Source: Palsa-504 sp963806335
GTDB lineage: Bacteria; Actinomycetota; Actinomycetes; Streptosporangiales; Streptosporangiaceae
DNA: 64,000 nucleotides
Assembly (NCBI GenBank): GCA_963806335.1
Contig: CAWDXO010000001.1
Span: 1 to 64,000 of the forward strand
Reading direction: 5' to 3'
This document shows positions 1 through 9,040 of this stretch, piece by piece. The number at the start of each line of letters is the position of its first letter. The stretch's first letter is position 1. Both the position numbers and the translations under genes were made by a program. Below the pieces are notes generated by a model. That model had not been told where the DNA came from and ran no database searches. It was given only the letters and a program-made list of their open reading frames with translations.

Positions 1-1722
1 GATGAGCCGCCGCTGCGGATCGCCCGGCTGCGCGCGGAAGGCCGGATCCTGGAGATCGGTCCTGGCGACCTGTCTCTCACCCGCGCGGAGGCGGCGGAGT
101 TGCTGTGCGGTGCCGAGGTGACGCTCAGCGAAGATGACGTGGCAGCTCTGCATCGGCGGACCGAGGGATGGCCGGTCGGACTGTCCCTCGCGGCGCTCCA
201 TCTCAGGGAAGGAGGCTCGCTCGGGACGGCGGCGGTCTCGTTCGGCGGCGACGACCGGCTGCTGAGCGAGTACATGGAGTCGGAGTTCCTGGCGCGTATG
301 TCCCAGCGGTACCGGGAGTTCCTGACCCGTACCGCGGTGCTGGAGCGGATGTCCGGGCCATTGTGCGAGGCGGTGCTCGAGCTGCCTGAGGCGGCCGCGA
401 TCCTGACCGATCTGGCCCGGTCGAACCTGCTGCTGGTGCCACTGGATCGGCGCGGACAGTGGTACCGCTACCATCACCTGTTCCGCGACATGCTGCTGGC
501 GGAGCTGGAACGGCTGGAGCCCGGCCTGAAGACGGTCCTCCGGCGCCGCGCGGCTGGGTGGTGCCTGCGCAACGACCTGCCCGAGGAAGCGCTGGAGTAC
601 TCCATCGCCGCCGGGGACGTCGACACGGTCGCTCACCTGGTGCAGAGCCTGTGGTGGCCGACCGATCGGCAGGACCGGATCACCACCCATCAGCGGTGGT
701 TGCGGTGGCTAGACGACCGGGGCGGGATCGAGGGACACCCGATGGTCGCGGTGTGGGCCTCGCTTACCGCCGCGGACACGGGGCGGCCGGTCGAGGCCGA
801 GCGATGGGCCGACGTGGTGGATCAGTGGCGGTACGGGGACGCGATCCGGCCCGACGACCCCTTGGCCGAGGCGTGGGCCGCCGTGCTCCGGGCCGTCTTG
901 TGCCGGCGCGGGGTGGAGCAGATGCGCGCCGACGCCGACGAGGCCGCGGAAAAGTTCACGACCGCGAACTTCGTGGCGCCGGTGGCCCCGCTCGCCCAAG
1001 GGCTCGCGTGCATGCTTGCCGGTGACCTCGATGGCGCCGACACGTTCTTTCAGGATGCGGCCAGCGGCGCGGGGGAAGTCGGAGCGCACGAGACCCTCCT
1101 GGAGGCGCTGAGCGAGCGGTCGCTACTGGCCATGGCACGCGGTGAATGGGGCCAGGCCGAGGTCTTGGCCGGACAAGCAAGCGCCGTGATGCGCGGGACC
1201 GGGATAGAGGTCCTGCTGACTTGCGCGGCGCAAGCCCGAGCCGCCTTGCACCGGGGAGATATCCCGACGGCACGGCAGGAGCTCATCGGTGCTCAGCGCC
1301 TGCGGTCCATCGCGACCTACGCGATACCCCACGTCGCGGTCCAGACCCGGATCGAGCTCATCCGCGTGCACCTCGCGCTGGGCGACATGGCCGGCGCCAG
1401 GACGCTGATGCGGGAGATCGATGAGCTGCTCAAGCGCCGACCCGATCTCGGCACCCTGGTCGGCGAGGCCGAGGCGCTCCGCACCCGGCTGTCGGCCGAG
1501 CACGCCCCCGGTGTCCTCGGATCGTCATCGCTGACCATGGCCGAACTGCGGGTCCTGCCGCTGCTCGCCACCCACCTTTCCTTCCCGGAAATCGCCGCCG
1601 AGATATTCCTGTCACCGCACACCGTCAAGTCGCAGGCGATGTCGCTCTACCGGAAGCTAGGAGCCTCCTCACGCGGTCAGGCGGTCGAACGGTCCCGTGA
1701 GCTCGGACTCCTAGAGGGGTGA
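1..1722 (+). CDS. MalT-like LuxR-family transcriptional regulator, 5' end outside window
   Basis: The frame is open from base 1, so the N-terminal ATPase part is missing; 573 codons plus stop remain. The start matches the middle of the related gene at 17160-19438 from about base 17703 onward (LRAEGRILEIG, RRTEGWP, WYRYHHLFRDMLLAELERLE). The visible part covers the end of the STAND/AAA region, a long alpha-helical TPR-like middle and a C-terminal LuxR helix-turn-helix (last ~65 residues, with SPHTVKSQAMSLYRKLGAS). Proteins of this build are ATP-dependent activators that bind DNA through the LuxR domain; the effector cannot be told. The next gene downstream, also a MalT-like regulator, starts 244 bp later on the same strand. 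Confident as to family, not as to target genes. Confidence 0.9.
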   Translation, partial: DEPPLRIARLRAEGRILEIGPGDLSLTRAEAAELLCGAEVTLSEDDVAALHRRTEGWPVGLSLAALHLREGGSLGTAAVSFGGDDRLLSEYMESEFLARMSQRYREFLTRTAVLERMSGPLCEAVLELPEAAAILTDLARSNLLLVPLDRRGQWYRYHHLFRDMLLAELERLEPGLKTVLRRRAAGWCLRNDLPEEALEYSIAAGDVDTVAHLVQSLWWPTDRQDRITTHQRWLRWLDDRGGIEGHPMVAVWASLTAADTGRPVEAERWADVVDQWRYGDAIRPDDPLAEAWAAVLRAVLCRRGVEQMRADADEAAEKFTTANFVAPVAPLAQGLACMLAGDLDGADTFFQDAASGAGEVGAHETLLEALSERSLLAMARGEWGQAEVLAGQASAVMRGTGIEVLLTCAAQARAALHRGDIPTARQELIGAQRLRSIATYAIPHVAVQTRIELIRVHLALGDMAGARTLMREIDELLKRRPDLGTLVGEAEALRTRLSAEHAPGVLGSSSLTMAELRVLPLLATHLSFPEIAAEIFLSPHTVKSQAMSLYRKLGASSRGQAVERSRELGLLEG

Positions 1723-1966
1723 CGATTACTGACGGATTCACGGCGTCCTGGCGGGCCGCGACCGCTCCAGGTCAGGAACCGCAAGGATCCGGTTTCATGC
1801 CGATCGTATGATGCGCGGCGGGGGTCAGCTGGCGTTTGGTGGTACTGGGGGGAATTGCCCGCCATTGACGGCCGGGACTGCTAGCCCGGGCCATTAAGCC
1901 AATGTGTGATCTCCCTGGTCGCGGCGACTAGGTCGCTGGCCGGGAGAGGGAGCGCGGGAGGTACCG

Positions 1967-4663
1967 ATGTCTGCTCACGTCGCCAGTCAGGCGGCAACCC
2001 GGACCAGACGGTCGGCGGTGTCCGTCGGCGACCCTATCTTGGCGGCTAAGATCACCCCGCCGAGTGTACCGGCCTGGGCGGTGCCGCGCCCGCGGATCAC
2101 CAAGCTGATCACGCAGGGTACGCGGTGGTGCCCGCTGACCGTTCTCACTGGCCCGCCCGGCGCGGGCAAGACAATGGCCCTGGCGTTGTGGGCGGCGGCG
2201 GAACCCGGAACGGTGGCCTGGGTCGGCCTGGATAAGTTCGACAACCGGCCGGAGGTGTTCTGGTCTTATGTCATGGCGGCGTTGCGCCGGTCCGGTGTGG
2301 CCATTCCGAAGACGTTGCGCGCCCCGGGCCGGGGGCGAGCCGGGGATGAGGGCTTCTTGCTGCGGTTGGCGGCGGCGCTGGCCGCCCAGCAGCCACCGGT
2401 GACGATGGTCCTCGATGACCTGCATCTGCTGACCGAGCCCAGGGTACTGAAGGGGCTTGACTTCATCCTGCGCAATGTGGGGTCCAGCCTGCGCCTGGCG
2501 GTCTCCTCGCGGATGGATCCGCTGCTGCCTTTGCACCGCTACCGGCTGGCCGGCGGCCTGACCGAGATCCGGGCCAGCGACCTGGCGTTCAGCACTGCCG
2601 AAGCCGGTCTGCTGCTCGCCCAGCACGGCAGCAAGCTGGCGCCTGGCTTGCTGGAGAGCCTGACCCAGCGAACAGAGGGCTGGGCGGCCGGCCTCCGCCT
2701 GGCGGCGATGTCACTGGGCGCTCATCCCGATCCCGGCCAGTTCGTCAAGGAACTGGTGACTGAGGATAGCGCCTTGACCGGCTATCTGGTGGACGAGGTG
2801 ATCAAGGTCCAGCCGCCTGAAGTCCGTGAAGTTCTGCTGAGCACGAGCATCCTGGAGCATTTCAGCACCGATGCCGCCGTTGAACTGGCCGGTGACGAGC
2901 AGGCTGCGGGAATCATTACGGGTTTGATGCGCGAGAACGCGTTTGTCCAGTCAATCGGGTCCGGACAGTACCGCTACCACACGTTGTTCGCCGAGGTGCT
3001 GCGTCTGAAGCTGCGACGCGAGTCCCCGGACCGGGCGGCGGCCCTGCACCAGCGAGCGGCCCGGTGGTATGAGCGGAACGGGCTGCTCACCGACGCGGTG
3101 CGGCACGCCGCCCAGGCGGGTGACTGGGAGCTGGCCGCCAGCATGGTCATCGACAAGTCGGCGATCGGTCAGATCATCGAGCCGGGGAATGGTCATGGCC
3201 TAGCCGAGGAGTTGGCGAGCATGCCGGCTGACCAAGCGTGGGCCGTGCCGCAGCCGCACCTGGTCTTGGCGGCGATTGAACTCTCCGCTGGCCGGCCGGA
3301 ATCGTCGGTCTCGGAGCTGACTGCCGCCGACAGTCTCCTGGAGCATCTTCCCGCCGATCGGGAGGCCGCGTGCCGGCTGGCCGCCGCGCTTATCCGCCTC
3401 ACCGCCGCCCTGCGCAACGGGGATCTGGAAACGGCGGCGGCCGCCGCTACCCGTGCGGAGCTGATGGTCAACGACCTGCCGCGCGGAAAGCTCGGCCGGG
3501 ACACCGAGATCAGGGCCCGGGTACTGGCAGGCCGCGGAGCCGTCGAGCTGTGGTCTGGTCAGCTGCCCGAGGCAGCCCGTGCCCTCGAGGCGGCGGGGGC
3601 CGCCGCAGCGGCGGCCGACGGGGCGGAGGTAGCCAGCTCAGCTGGGCTTCTAGCGCTGGTGGAGGCTTTGCGCGGCCGACTGCGCCGCGCCGGGGAGCTG
3701 GCCGGCCAGGCGGTCCTGATGACCGGCGAACACCGGCCACCTGGCTGGAATCCGAACCCCGCGGCGCTGATCGCGCTCGCCTGGGTTCACTCGGAACGTA
3801 ATGACCTGCGCGAGGCACGCAATTACCTCAAGCAAGCGGACGACGCCCTGGGCGTGAGCCCAGACAAGCTGCTCGGGGCGGTGGCCTATCTGGCCGCGGC
3901 GAACGGTGCCCTGGCCGAGGGCCGCGCCGCGGTCGCCGGGCAGATCATCGCCAGGGCACGGTCAGCGTCGCCTGTTCCGGCCTGGCTCGACCAGCAGCTG
4001 AGCCTGGTCGAGTCGCGAGCGTACGCTGCGGCTGGCGACATCCAGGCCGCGGCAGCGGCAGCCGGGCGGGCCGGCGGCGAGACCTCACTGGAGGCTGCGG
4101 TCACGCTGGCGAATGCCTGGGCGGTGGCCGGAGACGGCGATAGCGCACGGCGCGCCCTCGCGCCCGCGCTCGCGGCCGAAAACGGGACGCCATACCGGGT
4201 ACGCCTGCAAGCGTGGCTGGTGGACGCCCGGCTCGGCTACACCAGCGGCGACCGTGCCCGAGGTCGCCGGTCCTTCGCGGCCGCGCTGCGGCTGGCCGAA
4301 CCCGAACAGCTCAGACTGCCATTCGCAGCGGAGCACAGCTGGATTGGGCCGGCGCTGCAGCGTGACCCCGAACTGGCTGCCGCCCACCGCAGCCTGCTTG
4401 CCCCGGCGGTGCTTCCTGAGCAGCTGCCGGCTCTAGCCAGAGTCTCCGATCAGGGCCCGGTTCTGGTGGTAGAGCCACTCACCGAACGCGAGCGAGAGGT
4501 ACTACGGCATGTGTCAGGCATGCTGAACACGGCCGAGGTAGCTAGCGAGATGTATATCTCCGTCAACACCGTCAAGACGCACCTCAGAAGCATTTACCGC
4601 AAGCTAGCCGCGGGTCACCGCGCCGAGGCGGTCCGCCGAGCCCGCCAGCTCCAGCTGATCTAA
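1967..4663 (+). CDS. MalT-like LuxR-family transcriptional regulator (STAND ATPase)
   Basis: The product is 898 aa, a usual length for MalT/LAL regulators. Walker A is GPPGAGKT at residues 62-69 and Walker B VLDD at 148-151. A helical, alanine-rich TPR-like region fills the middle, and residues ~835-898 form the LuxR helix-turn-helix (LTEREREVLRHV, SVNTVKTHLRSIYRKL). GGGAGG about 5 bases before ATG 1967 supports the start. It should act in the cytoplasm as an ATP-binding, signal-gated activator. A possible terminator follows and the glutamate decarboxylase gene comes next, so control of the decarboxylase/channel group is a reasonable guess but nothing in the sequence proves it. It is only distantly similar to the regulators at 1-1722 and 17160-19438. 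Confidence 0.93.
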   Translation: MSAHVASQAATRTRRSAVSVGDPILAAKITPPSVPAWAVPRPRITKLITQGTRWCPLTVLTGPPGAGKTMALALWAAAEPGTVAWVGLDKFDNRPEVFWSYVMAALRRSGVAIPKTLRAPGRGRAGDEGFLLRLAAALAAQQPPVTMVLDDLHLLTEPRVLKGLDFILRNVGSSLRLAVSSRMDPLLPLHRYRLAGGLTEIRASDLAFSTAEAGLLLAQHGSKLAPGLLESLTQRTEGWAAGLRLAAMSLGAHPDPGQFVKELVTEDSALTGYLVDEVIKVQPPEVREVLLSTSILEHFSTDAAVELAGDEQAAGIITGLMRENAFVQSIGSGQYRYHTLFAEVLRLKLRRESPDRAAALHQRAARWYERNGLLTDAVRHAAQAGDWELAASMVIDKSAIGQIIEPGNGHGLAEELASMPADQAWAVPQPHLVLAAIELSAGRPESSVSELTAADSLLEHLPADREAACRLAAALIRLTAALRNGDLETAAAAATRAELMVNDLPRGKLGRDTEIRARVLAGRGAVELWSGQLPEAARALEAAGAAAAAADGAEVASSAGLLALVEALRGRLRRAGELAGQAVLMTGEHRPPGWNPNPAALIALAWVHSERNDLREARNYLKQADDALGVSPDKLLGAVAYLAAANGALAEGRAAVAGQIIARARSASPVPAWLDQQLSLVESRAYAAAGDIQAAAAAAGRAGGETSLEAAVTLANAWAVAGDGDSARRALAPALAAENGTPYRVRLQAWLVDARLGYTSGDRARGRRSFAAALRLAEPEQLRLPFAAEHSWIGPALQRDPELAAAHRSLLAPAVLPEQLPALARVSDQGPVLVVEPLTEREREVLRHVSGMLNTAEVASEMYISVNTVKTHLRSIYRKLAAGHRAEAVRRARQLQLI

Positions 4664-4715
4664 CCGCGCCGACGGGCCCGATTCTGCGCCATATGGCGCG
4701 CCCGGCCGAGGGCCA

Positions 4716-4765
4716 GGACGGGCGGACTCACCCCCGAGGGGTGATTACGCCAGCGATGCCCGTCC
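4716..4765 (+). terminator. nested hairpin between the LuxR gene and gad
   Basis: The outer arms GGACGGGC (4716-4723) and GCCCGTCC (4758-4765) enclose an inner 7-bp stem TCACCCC/GGGGTGA (4728-4734 with 4738-4744, loop of 3). It starts 52 bp after the LuxR stop. There is no T run, as is common for high-GC actinobacterial hairpins. It could end the LuxR transcript or be a regulatory structure in the gad leader. Confidence 0.45.
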
Positions 4766-4874
4766 GCCAGCATAGGAACTAGCCAGGCCGCTATCTCCTG
4801 CCGAAGAAGTCGGGCCACAGCAATTCCGGGGAGCAGGCCAAAGCGGAGTCGTACTGACCGGGGAGATGCTGATC

Positions 4875-6275
4875 ATGCCATTGCACGACCGCGAGAGTGT
4901 CCGTAACGAACTCGAGGACTGCGTATTCGCCGATCGGGATCTGACCAGGCCGGTCGCTAAGTACCGGTTCCCTCAGGACGGGACACTGCCCCGAGATGCG
5001 TTCCAGCTGGTGTCGGACGAGCTGATGCTCGATGGGAACGCGCGGCAGAACCTGGCCACGTTCTGCCAGACGTGGGAGGAACCCGAGGTCCTTGGCCTGA
5101 TGGCACTGTCGATCAACAAGAACATGATCGACAGGGACGAGTACCCGCAGACCGCCGAGATCGAGCGGCGGTGCGTGCACATGATGGCCGACCTGTGGAA
5201 TGCGCCCGAGGCAGCCAACACGGTGGGCACCTCGGCCGTCGGGTCCTCGGAGGCCTGCATGCTGGCGGGGATGGCGGCCAAGTGGCGGTGGCGGGCCAAA
5301 CGCCGAGCCGAGGGCAAGCCGACGGACAGGCCGAACATGGTGTGCGGTCCGGTGCAGGTGGTATGGCACAAGTTCGCCCGCTACTGGGATATCGAGATGC
5401 GTGAAGTCCCGATGTCCCATGGCAGCTACATGATGGATGCCGCGTCGATGCTCGAGCGGGTGGACGAGAACACCATCATGGTCGTGCCCACCCTGGGCGT
5501 CACCTACACCGGCGCGTACGAGCCGGTGGAGGAGATGTCGAAGGCGCTTGACAAGCTGCAGGCGGACACCGGCCTGGACATCGACATTCACGTGGACGGG
5601 GCCAGCGGCGGGTTCCTCGCCCCGTTCTGCGCACCCGGGGTCGTCTTCGACTTCCGGCTGCCCCGGGTCAAATCGATCAGCGCCTCGGGCCACAAGTTCG
5701 GGCTCGCTCCGCTGGGTGTTGGCTGGGTCATCTTCCGGGACAGCGCCGAGCTCCCCGATGACCTCATCTTCCACGTCAACTATCTGGGCGGCGACATGCC
5801 GGTGTTCCAGATCAACTTCTCCCGGCAGGCCGGCCAGATCGTCGCCAGCTACTACAACTTCCTGCGGCTCGGTCACGAGGGCTACCGCCGCATCCACCAG
5901 GCGTCCTACGACATTGGCCAGTACCTCGCTTCCGAGATCGTCAAGATGGGTCCCTTCGAGCTGCTGTGTGACAGCAACCCCAACACCGGGATCCCGACGG
6001 TCACCTGGCGGATCAGCGAGGGCGAGGACCCCGGTTACACGCTGTTCGACCTGGCCGACCGACTGCGCGGCCGGGGGTGGCAGGTGCCTGCCTACACCCT
6101 GACCGGAACGGCGTCTGACATCGCCGTGCAGCGTATCCTGGTCCGCATCGGCGTGAGCCAGGACATGGCCACCTTGCTGCTCGACGACTTCCGCGACGCG
6201 GTGGCTCATTTCGGCAAGCACCCGGTCACCGTGTCCATGACCAAGCAGGAGTCGGGCGGGTTCAGCCACCTCTAA
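4875..6275 (+). CDS. gadB: glutamate decarboxylase (PLP-dependent)
   Basis: Converts L-glutamate to GABA plus CO2 and consumes a proton, giving cytoplasmic acid resistance and entry to the GABA shunt. The PLP-binding motif SASGHKFG places the Schiff-base lysine at residue 274, and HVDGASGG supplies the cofactor-ring aspartate region. I chose ATG 4875 over the in-frame ATG at 4866 because GGGGAG (4860-4865) lies 9 bases before 4875 but touches 4866. That start gives 466 aa, the same length as E. coli GadB. The protein ends GGFSHL, so a histidine is the penultimate residue (465), the position of the E. coli residue that shuts the enzyme at neutral pH. A K+-channel-like gene follows after 76 bp. 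No glutamate/GABA antiporter gene lies in the window. Confidence 0.95.
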   Translation: MPLHDRESVRNELEDCVFADRDLTRPVAKYRFPQDGTLPRDAFQLVSDELMLDGNARQNLATFCQTWEEPEVLGLMALSINKNMIDRDEYPQTAEIERRCVHMMADLWNAPEAANTVGTSAVGSSEACMLAGMAAKWRWRAKRRAEGKPTDRPNMVCGPVQVVWHKFARYWDIEMREVPMSHGSYMMDAASMLERVDENTIMVVPTLGVTYTGAYEPVEEMSKALDKLQADTGLDIDIHVDGASGGFLAPFCAPGVVFDFRLPRVKSISASGHKFGLAPLGVGWVIFRDSAELPDDLIFHVNYLGGDMPVFQINFSRQAGQIVASYYNFLRLGHEGYRRIHQASYDIGQYLASEIVKMGPFELLCDSNPNTGIPTVTWRISEGEDPGYTLFDLADRLRGRGWQVPAYTLTGTASDIAVQRILVRIGVSQDMATLLLDDFRDAVAHFGKHPVTVSMTKQESGGFSHL

Positions 6276-6351
6276 CGGGACTCCGGACCCTAGCCGTCAG
6301 CGGCATTCCCGCAGCGAGCTGAAGGACGGCCATCATCTGGAGGGACATGGC

Positions 6352-6918
6352 ATGGCCGCTGATGCCTACCAGGAGCTGCCGCGGACAACGCGAAGGCGAA
6401 TTATTTTCTGGGCGGTGCTGCGCGGTCTCCTGAATACCACGCTCCTCGTTGCCATCTACTACGTGATTCCGCTGGACCAGCCGTTTGGGGCCGCTGCGGC
6501 GGTGCGTGTGCTGGTTGGCCTCGTGGTCTTCGTATGCCTCGTGGTGTGGCAGGTCAGGAACATCGTCGGCTCTCCCTATCCCGCTGTGAAAGCGGTCGAG
6601 GCGCTTGCGCTGATCCTTCCCTTCTACCTGCTGCTCTTCGCTTCGACCTATTTCGTGATGGAACGGGCGTCGGCGGCGAGCTTCACTCAGACAATGACCC
6701 GGACAGATGCCCTGTACTTCAGCGTGACCGTCTTCTCGACGGTGGGTTTCGGTGACATCGCTCCCAGATCCGAGCCCGCGCGAGTCGTTCTCATCTTCCA
6801 GATGCTCGGCGACCTCGCGCTTCTGGGCGTGGGCGCCCGGCTCCTGCTTACGGCCGTGGAGCGCGGGCGGCAACGGAGGTCAAATGCGGGCGGCGGCCCC
6901 GGCTCGACCGCCGGGTGA
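6352..6918 (+). CDS. potassium-channel-family membrane protein
   Basis: The protein is 188 aa with hydrophobic segments at about 18-40, 50-68, 84-103 and 143-168. Between the last two is a pore loop with the selectivity-filter sequence TVGFGD at 130-135, the K+-channel signature. GGAGGG (6339-6344) lies 7 bases before ATG 6352. It lacks an obvious RCK/TrkA or cyclic-nucleotide domain, so gating is unknown. It follows gad closely in the same direction and may be co-transcribed; K+ flux could balance charge during acid stress, but that link is inference. A strong hairpin 20 bp after the stop probably ends the unit. Confidence 0.88.
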   Translation: MAADAYQELPRTTRRRIIFWAVLRGLLNTTLLVAIYYVIPLDQPFGAAAAVRVLVGLVVFVCLVVWQVRNIVGSPYPAVKAVEALALILPFYLLLFASTYFVMERASAASFTQTMTRTDALYFSVTVFSTVGFGDIAPRSEPARVVLIFQMLGDLALLGVGARLLLTAVERGRQRRSNAGGGPGSTAG

Positions 6919-6937
6919 TGGCCTCCGGCCGGCATAA

Positions 6938-6961
6938 CTCACCCCATGCGGATGAGGTGAG
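6938..6961 (+). terminator. hairpin after the channel gene
   Basis: CTCACCCCAT (6938-6947) pairs with ATGAGGTGAG (6952-6961), 9 of 10 pairs, around a 4-base GCGG loop. It sits 20 bp after the stop at 6918 and 110 bp before the next start. No U tract follows. Likely a terminator; a binding site is the alternative. Confidence 0.55.
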
Positions 6962-7070
6962 CCCCGCTATCCTCCGACAAGGTGAATGGATGCGGGATCG
7001 AGTATGAACCAGTGACGCGGCCGCCGGGCTGACGGCCGTACTGGGCCCGTAAGCCAGCCGGAGGTGAGCG

Positions 7071-8435
7071 TTGTCTGACATGGGCGGTGAATCGGCATCT
7101 GCGGCCGCAGCCTCAGAAGCCAGCCATGACGAACAAGCTGAGATCGATCGCCTCCGCGCCGAAGTGGAGCAGTTGCGCAGCCAGCAGGCTACCGCGGTTC
7201 GGCGGCACCGGGTCGGCTGGCGGACCCCCGTGGCCACGCTGCTCATCGTGCTCGGCTGCGTGCTCGCCCCCCTGTCGGTGCTGGGCGTCTGGAGCGCCAA
7301 CCAGGTCTCCGACACCAACCGCTACATCGCGAACATCGAGCCTCTGATCCACAATCCGGCGATCCAGAATGCCCTGGCCGACAACGTCACGAACCAGATC
7401 ACCAGCCACCTCAACGTAACCGGCTTGACCAACCAGGCGGCCTCCCTGCTGACGAGCAAGGGCCTGACTCGCGTCGGGTCGCTGCTGCAGAGCTTCGGCC
7501 CGTCAATCGCCAGCGCGGTGAACGGATACATTCACGGCCAGGTACTCAAGCTCGTGTCAAGTCCGCAGTTCGCCAACACATGGATCCAGGTCAATACCGT
7601 GGCCCACCAGGAGATAGTCAAGGCTCTCTCCGGACAGGGCGGCGGCGCGGTCAAGGTCAGCAACGGGCAGGTTGTCATCGACCTTGCCCCGTTCATCAAC
7701 GTGGTCAAGCAGGCCCTGGTCGCGCGGGGGTTCACGCTGATAAACAGCCTTCCGCCCATCCATCCGACGCTGGCCCTGTTCTCGGCCCGGGACCTGACCA
7801 AGGCGCAGTCGGCATACCGGTTGATCAACGATCTCAAGATCGTGCTGCCGATACTGGCGCTACTGCTCATTGCCGTGGGGGTGTACCTGGCACGAAACCA
7901 CCGGCGGGCCCTGATCGGAGCCGGCCTCGGATTCGCCGCCTCTATGCTCGTGCTCGGAGCCGGCTTGGCCATCTTCCGGAGCATCTACCTGAACAGCGTG
8001 CCCAGCAGCGTGCTGTCCAGTGATGCGGCCGCCGCCCTCTTCGATACGCTCGTCCGGTTCATCAAGGACGCCCTCCGTACCCTCCTGGTGGTGGGCCTGG
8101 TCGTCGCCGCCGCGGCGTTCTTCACCGGACCCTCCATCACGGCCGTCAGGACCCGCTCGGGGATCGCTTCCGGTCTGGGCTGGGTCCGGCGCCGCGGCGA
8201 GCGCAGCGGTGTCTCCACCGGCCCGGTCGGCACGTGGACCTATGCGCATCGCAAAGGCCTCCGGGTCGGGGCGGTGGCGCTCGCCGCTGTGATCTTCGTA
8301 TTCTGGGGCAGGCCCACCGCCGCCGTCGTCATCCTGATCGCGGTCCTGTTGCTGGTGGTCCTCGGCCTGATCGAGCTGATCGGCAGGCCGCCCGCCGCGG
8401 CGCCCCCCACGGCGGAGATGGCAGGTCACGGTTGA
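7071..8435 (+). CDS. multi-pass membrane protein with N-terminal coiled coil
   Basis: The product is 454 aa from TTG 7071, preceded by GGAGGTG at 7060-7066; an ATG at 7080 in the same frame is the alternative start. Residues ~21-40 form a charged coiled coil (AEIDRLRAEVEQLRSQ), residues ~53-74 the first membrane segment, then comes a large soluble, probably extracytoplasmic stretch of ~170 residues. At least five further hydrophobic segments follow (around 249-297, 332-352 and two near the C-terminus). I recognise the general type as a conserved actinobacterial integral membrane protein of unknown function and assign no activity. Its neighbours are the channel-like protein upstream and a small one-TM protein downstream. 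Confidence 0.82.
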   Translation: MSDMGGESASAAAASEASHDEQAEIDRLRAEVEQLRSQQATAVRRHRVGWRTPVATLLIVLGCVLAPLSVLGVWSANQVSDTNRYIANIEPLIHNPAIQNALADNVTNQITSHLNVTGLTNQAASLLTSKGLTRVGSLLQSFGPSIASAVNGYIHGQVLKLVSSPQFANTWIQVNTVAHQEIVKALSGQGGGAVKVSNGQVVIDLAPFINVVKQALVARGFTLINSLPPIHPTLALFSARDLTKAQSAYRLINDLKIVLPILALLLIAVGVYLARNHRRALIGAGLGFAASMLVLGAGLAIFRSIYLNSVPSSVLSSDAAAALFDTLVRFIKDALRTLLVVGLVVAAAAFFTGPSITAVRTRSGIASGLGWVRRRGERSGVSTGPVGTWTYAHRKGLRVGAVALAAVIFVFWGRPTAAVVILIAVLLLVVLGLIELIGRPPAAAPPTAEMAGHG

Positions 8436-8537
8436 CCTCGGCCGGGCCAAGATGAGCTCCTTCCCGCGTCCGGCTCGCCGGTAGGGCCCGCGCCGTGATC
8501 GCGGACGCCGTTCGCGGCATCGAAAGTGAGACGACTG

Positions 8538-8804
8538 ATGGCCGACCCACGACCTGCCCTCCCGTCGCAGACCAGCCGTGACCAGCGGATGGCGTGGCTG
8601 GCGGTCGGGCTGGCCGCGGCGGTACGTCTGCCGAGGGACCCTAGGTTCCAACGGCGCGTGATCATGCTCGCTATCGGGCTGGCCGCGTTGGGCGGCCTGG
8701 CGCGGAACGGCCAGGCCACTTCACTCGCGCGGCTGGCAGCTTGGGACAAAAAGCAGCAGCTGCGGGCTATACGCGTCGTCAAAGGCAAAGCTGGACGCGC
8801 CTAA
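8538..8804 (+). CDS. small hypothetical protein with one membrane segment
   Basis: The product is 88 aa. It has a hydrophobic helix at about residues 9-22 (MAWLAVGLAAAVRL) and another at ~34-51 (VIMLAIGLAALGGLA), with a basic C-terminus. I prefer ATG 8538, with GTGAG 7 bases upstream; GTG 8526 in the same frame is possible. It lies 102 bp after the preceding membrane protein in the same direction. Codon use fits the neighbours. Function unknown. Confidence 0.55.
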   Translation: MADPRPALPSQTSRDQRMAWLAVGLAAAVRLPRDPRFQRRVIMLAIGLAALGGLARNGQATSLARLAAWDKKQQLRAIRVVKGKAGRA

Positions 8805-8862
8805 AGGACAGGTAGTCCGTCGTTCGTAGTCATAACACCCAGTTAGCTTGTTATTCACCAGC

Positions 8863-8966
8863 CGTTCATATAGGTGAACGAAATGCATTCCGACCAGGGA
8901 AACTCGATTCAGTCAACCTTTCGAATATACGGTTGATGAGGCGGAATATCACCCTTCCGAGGTGAT
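8863..8966 (+). promoter_or_regulatory. AT-richer leader with three short stem-loops before the glucosidase gene
   Basis: Three 6-bp inverted repeats follow one another: CGTTCA/TGAACG (8863-8868, 8875-8880), TCAACC/GGTTGA (8913-8918, 8931-8936) and ATCACC/GGTGAT (8948-8953, 8961-8966). The stretch 8830-9010 is clearly AT-richer than the genes around it, so it probably holds the promoter of the glucosidase-glgX unit. Whether the repeats act in DNA (operators) or RNA is open. Confidence 0.4.
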
Positions 8967-9040
8967 GAACCGGGCCGGCCCGGACGAATATAAAGGCGGA
9001 GAGATCAGGCTTTTGCCGTATGTCAAGCAGAGGAGTTACG

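Noticed and set aside
4791..6269. Long open frame antisense to glutamate decarboxylase (also 9488-11422 minus, 11710-13323 minus, 34965-36440 plus)
   Set aside because: High GC keeps opposite frames open. These read as Arg/His/Gly/Pro-rich sequence without domains, while the sense strand gives intact known enzymes.
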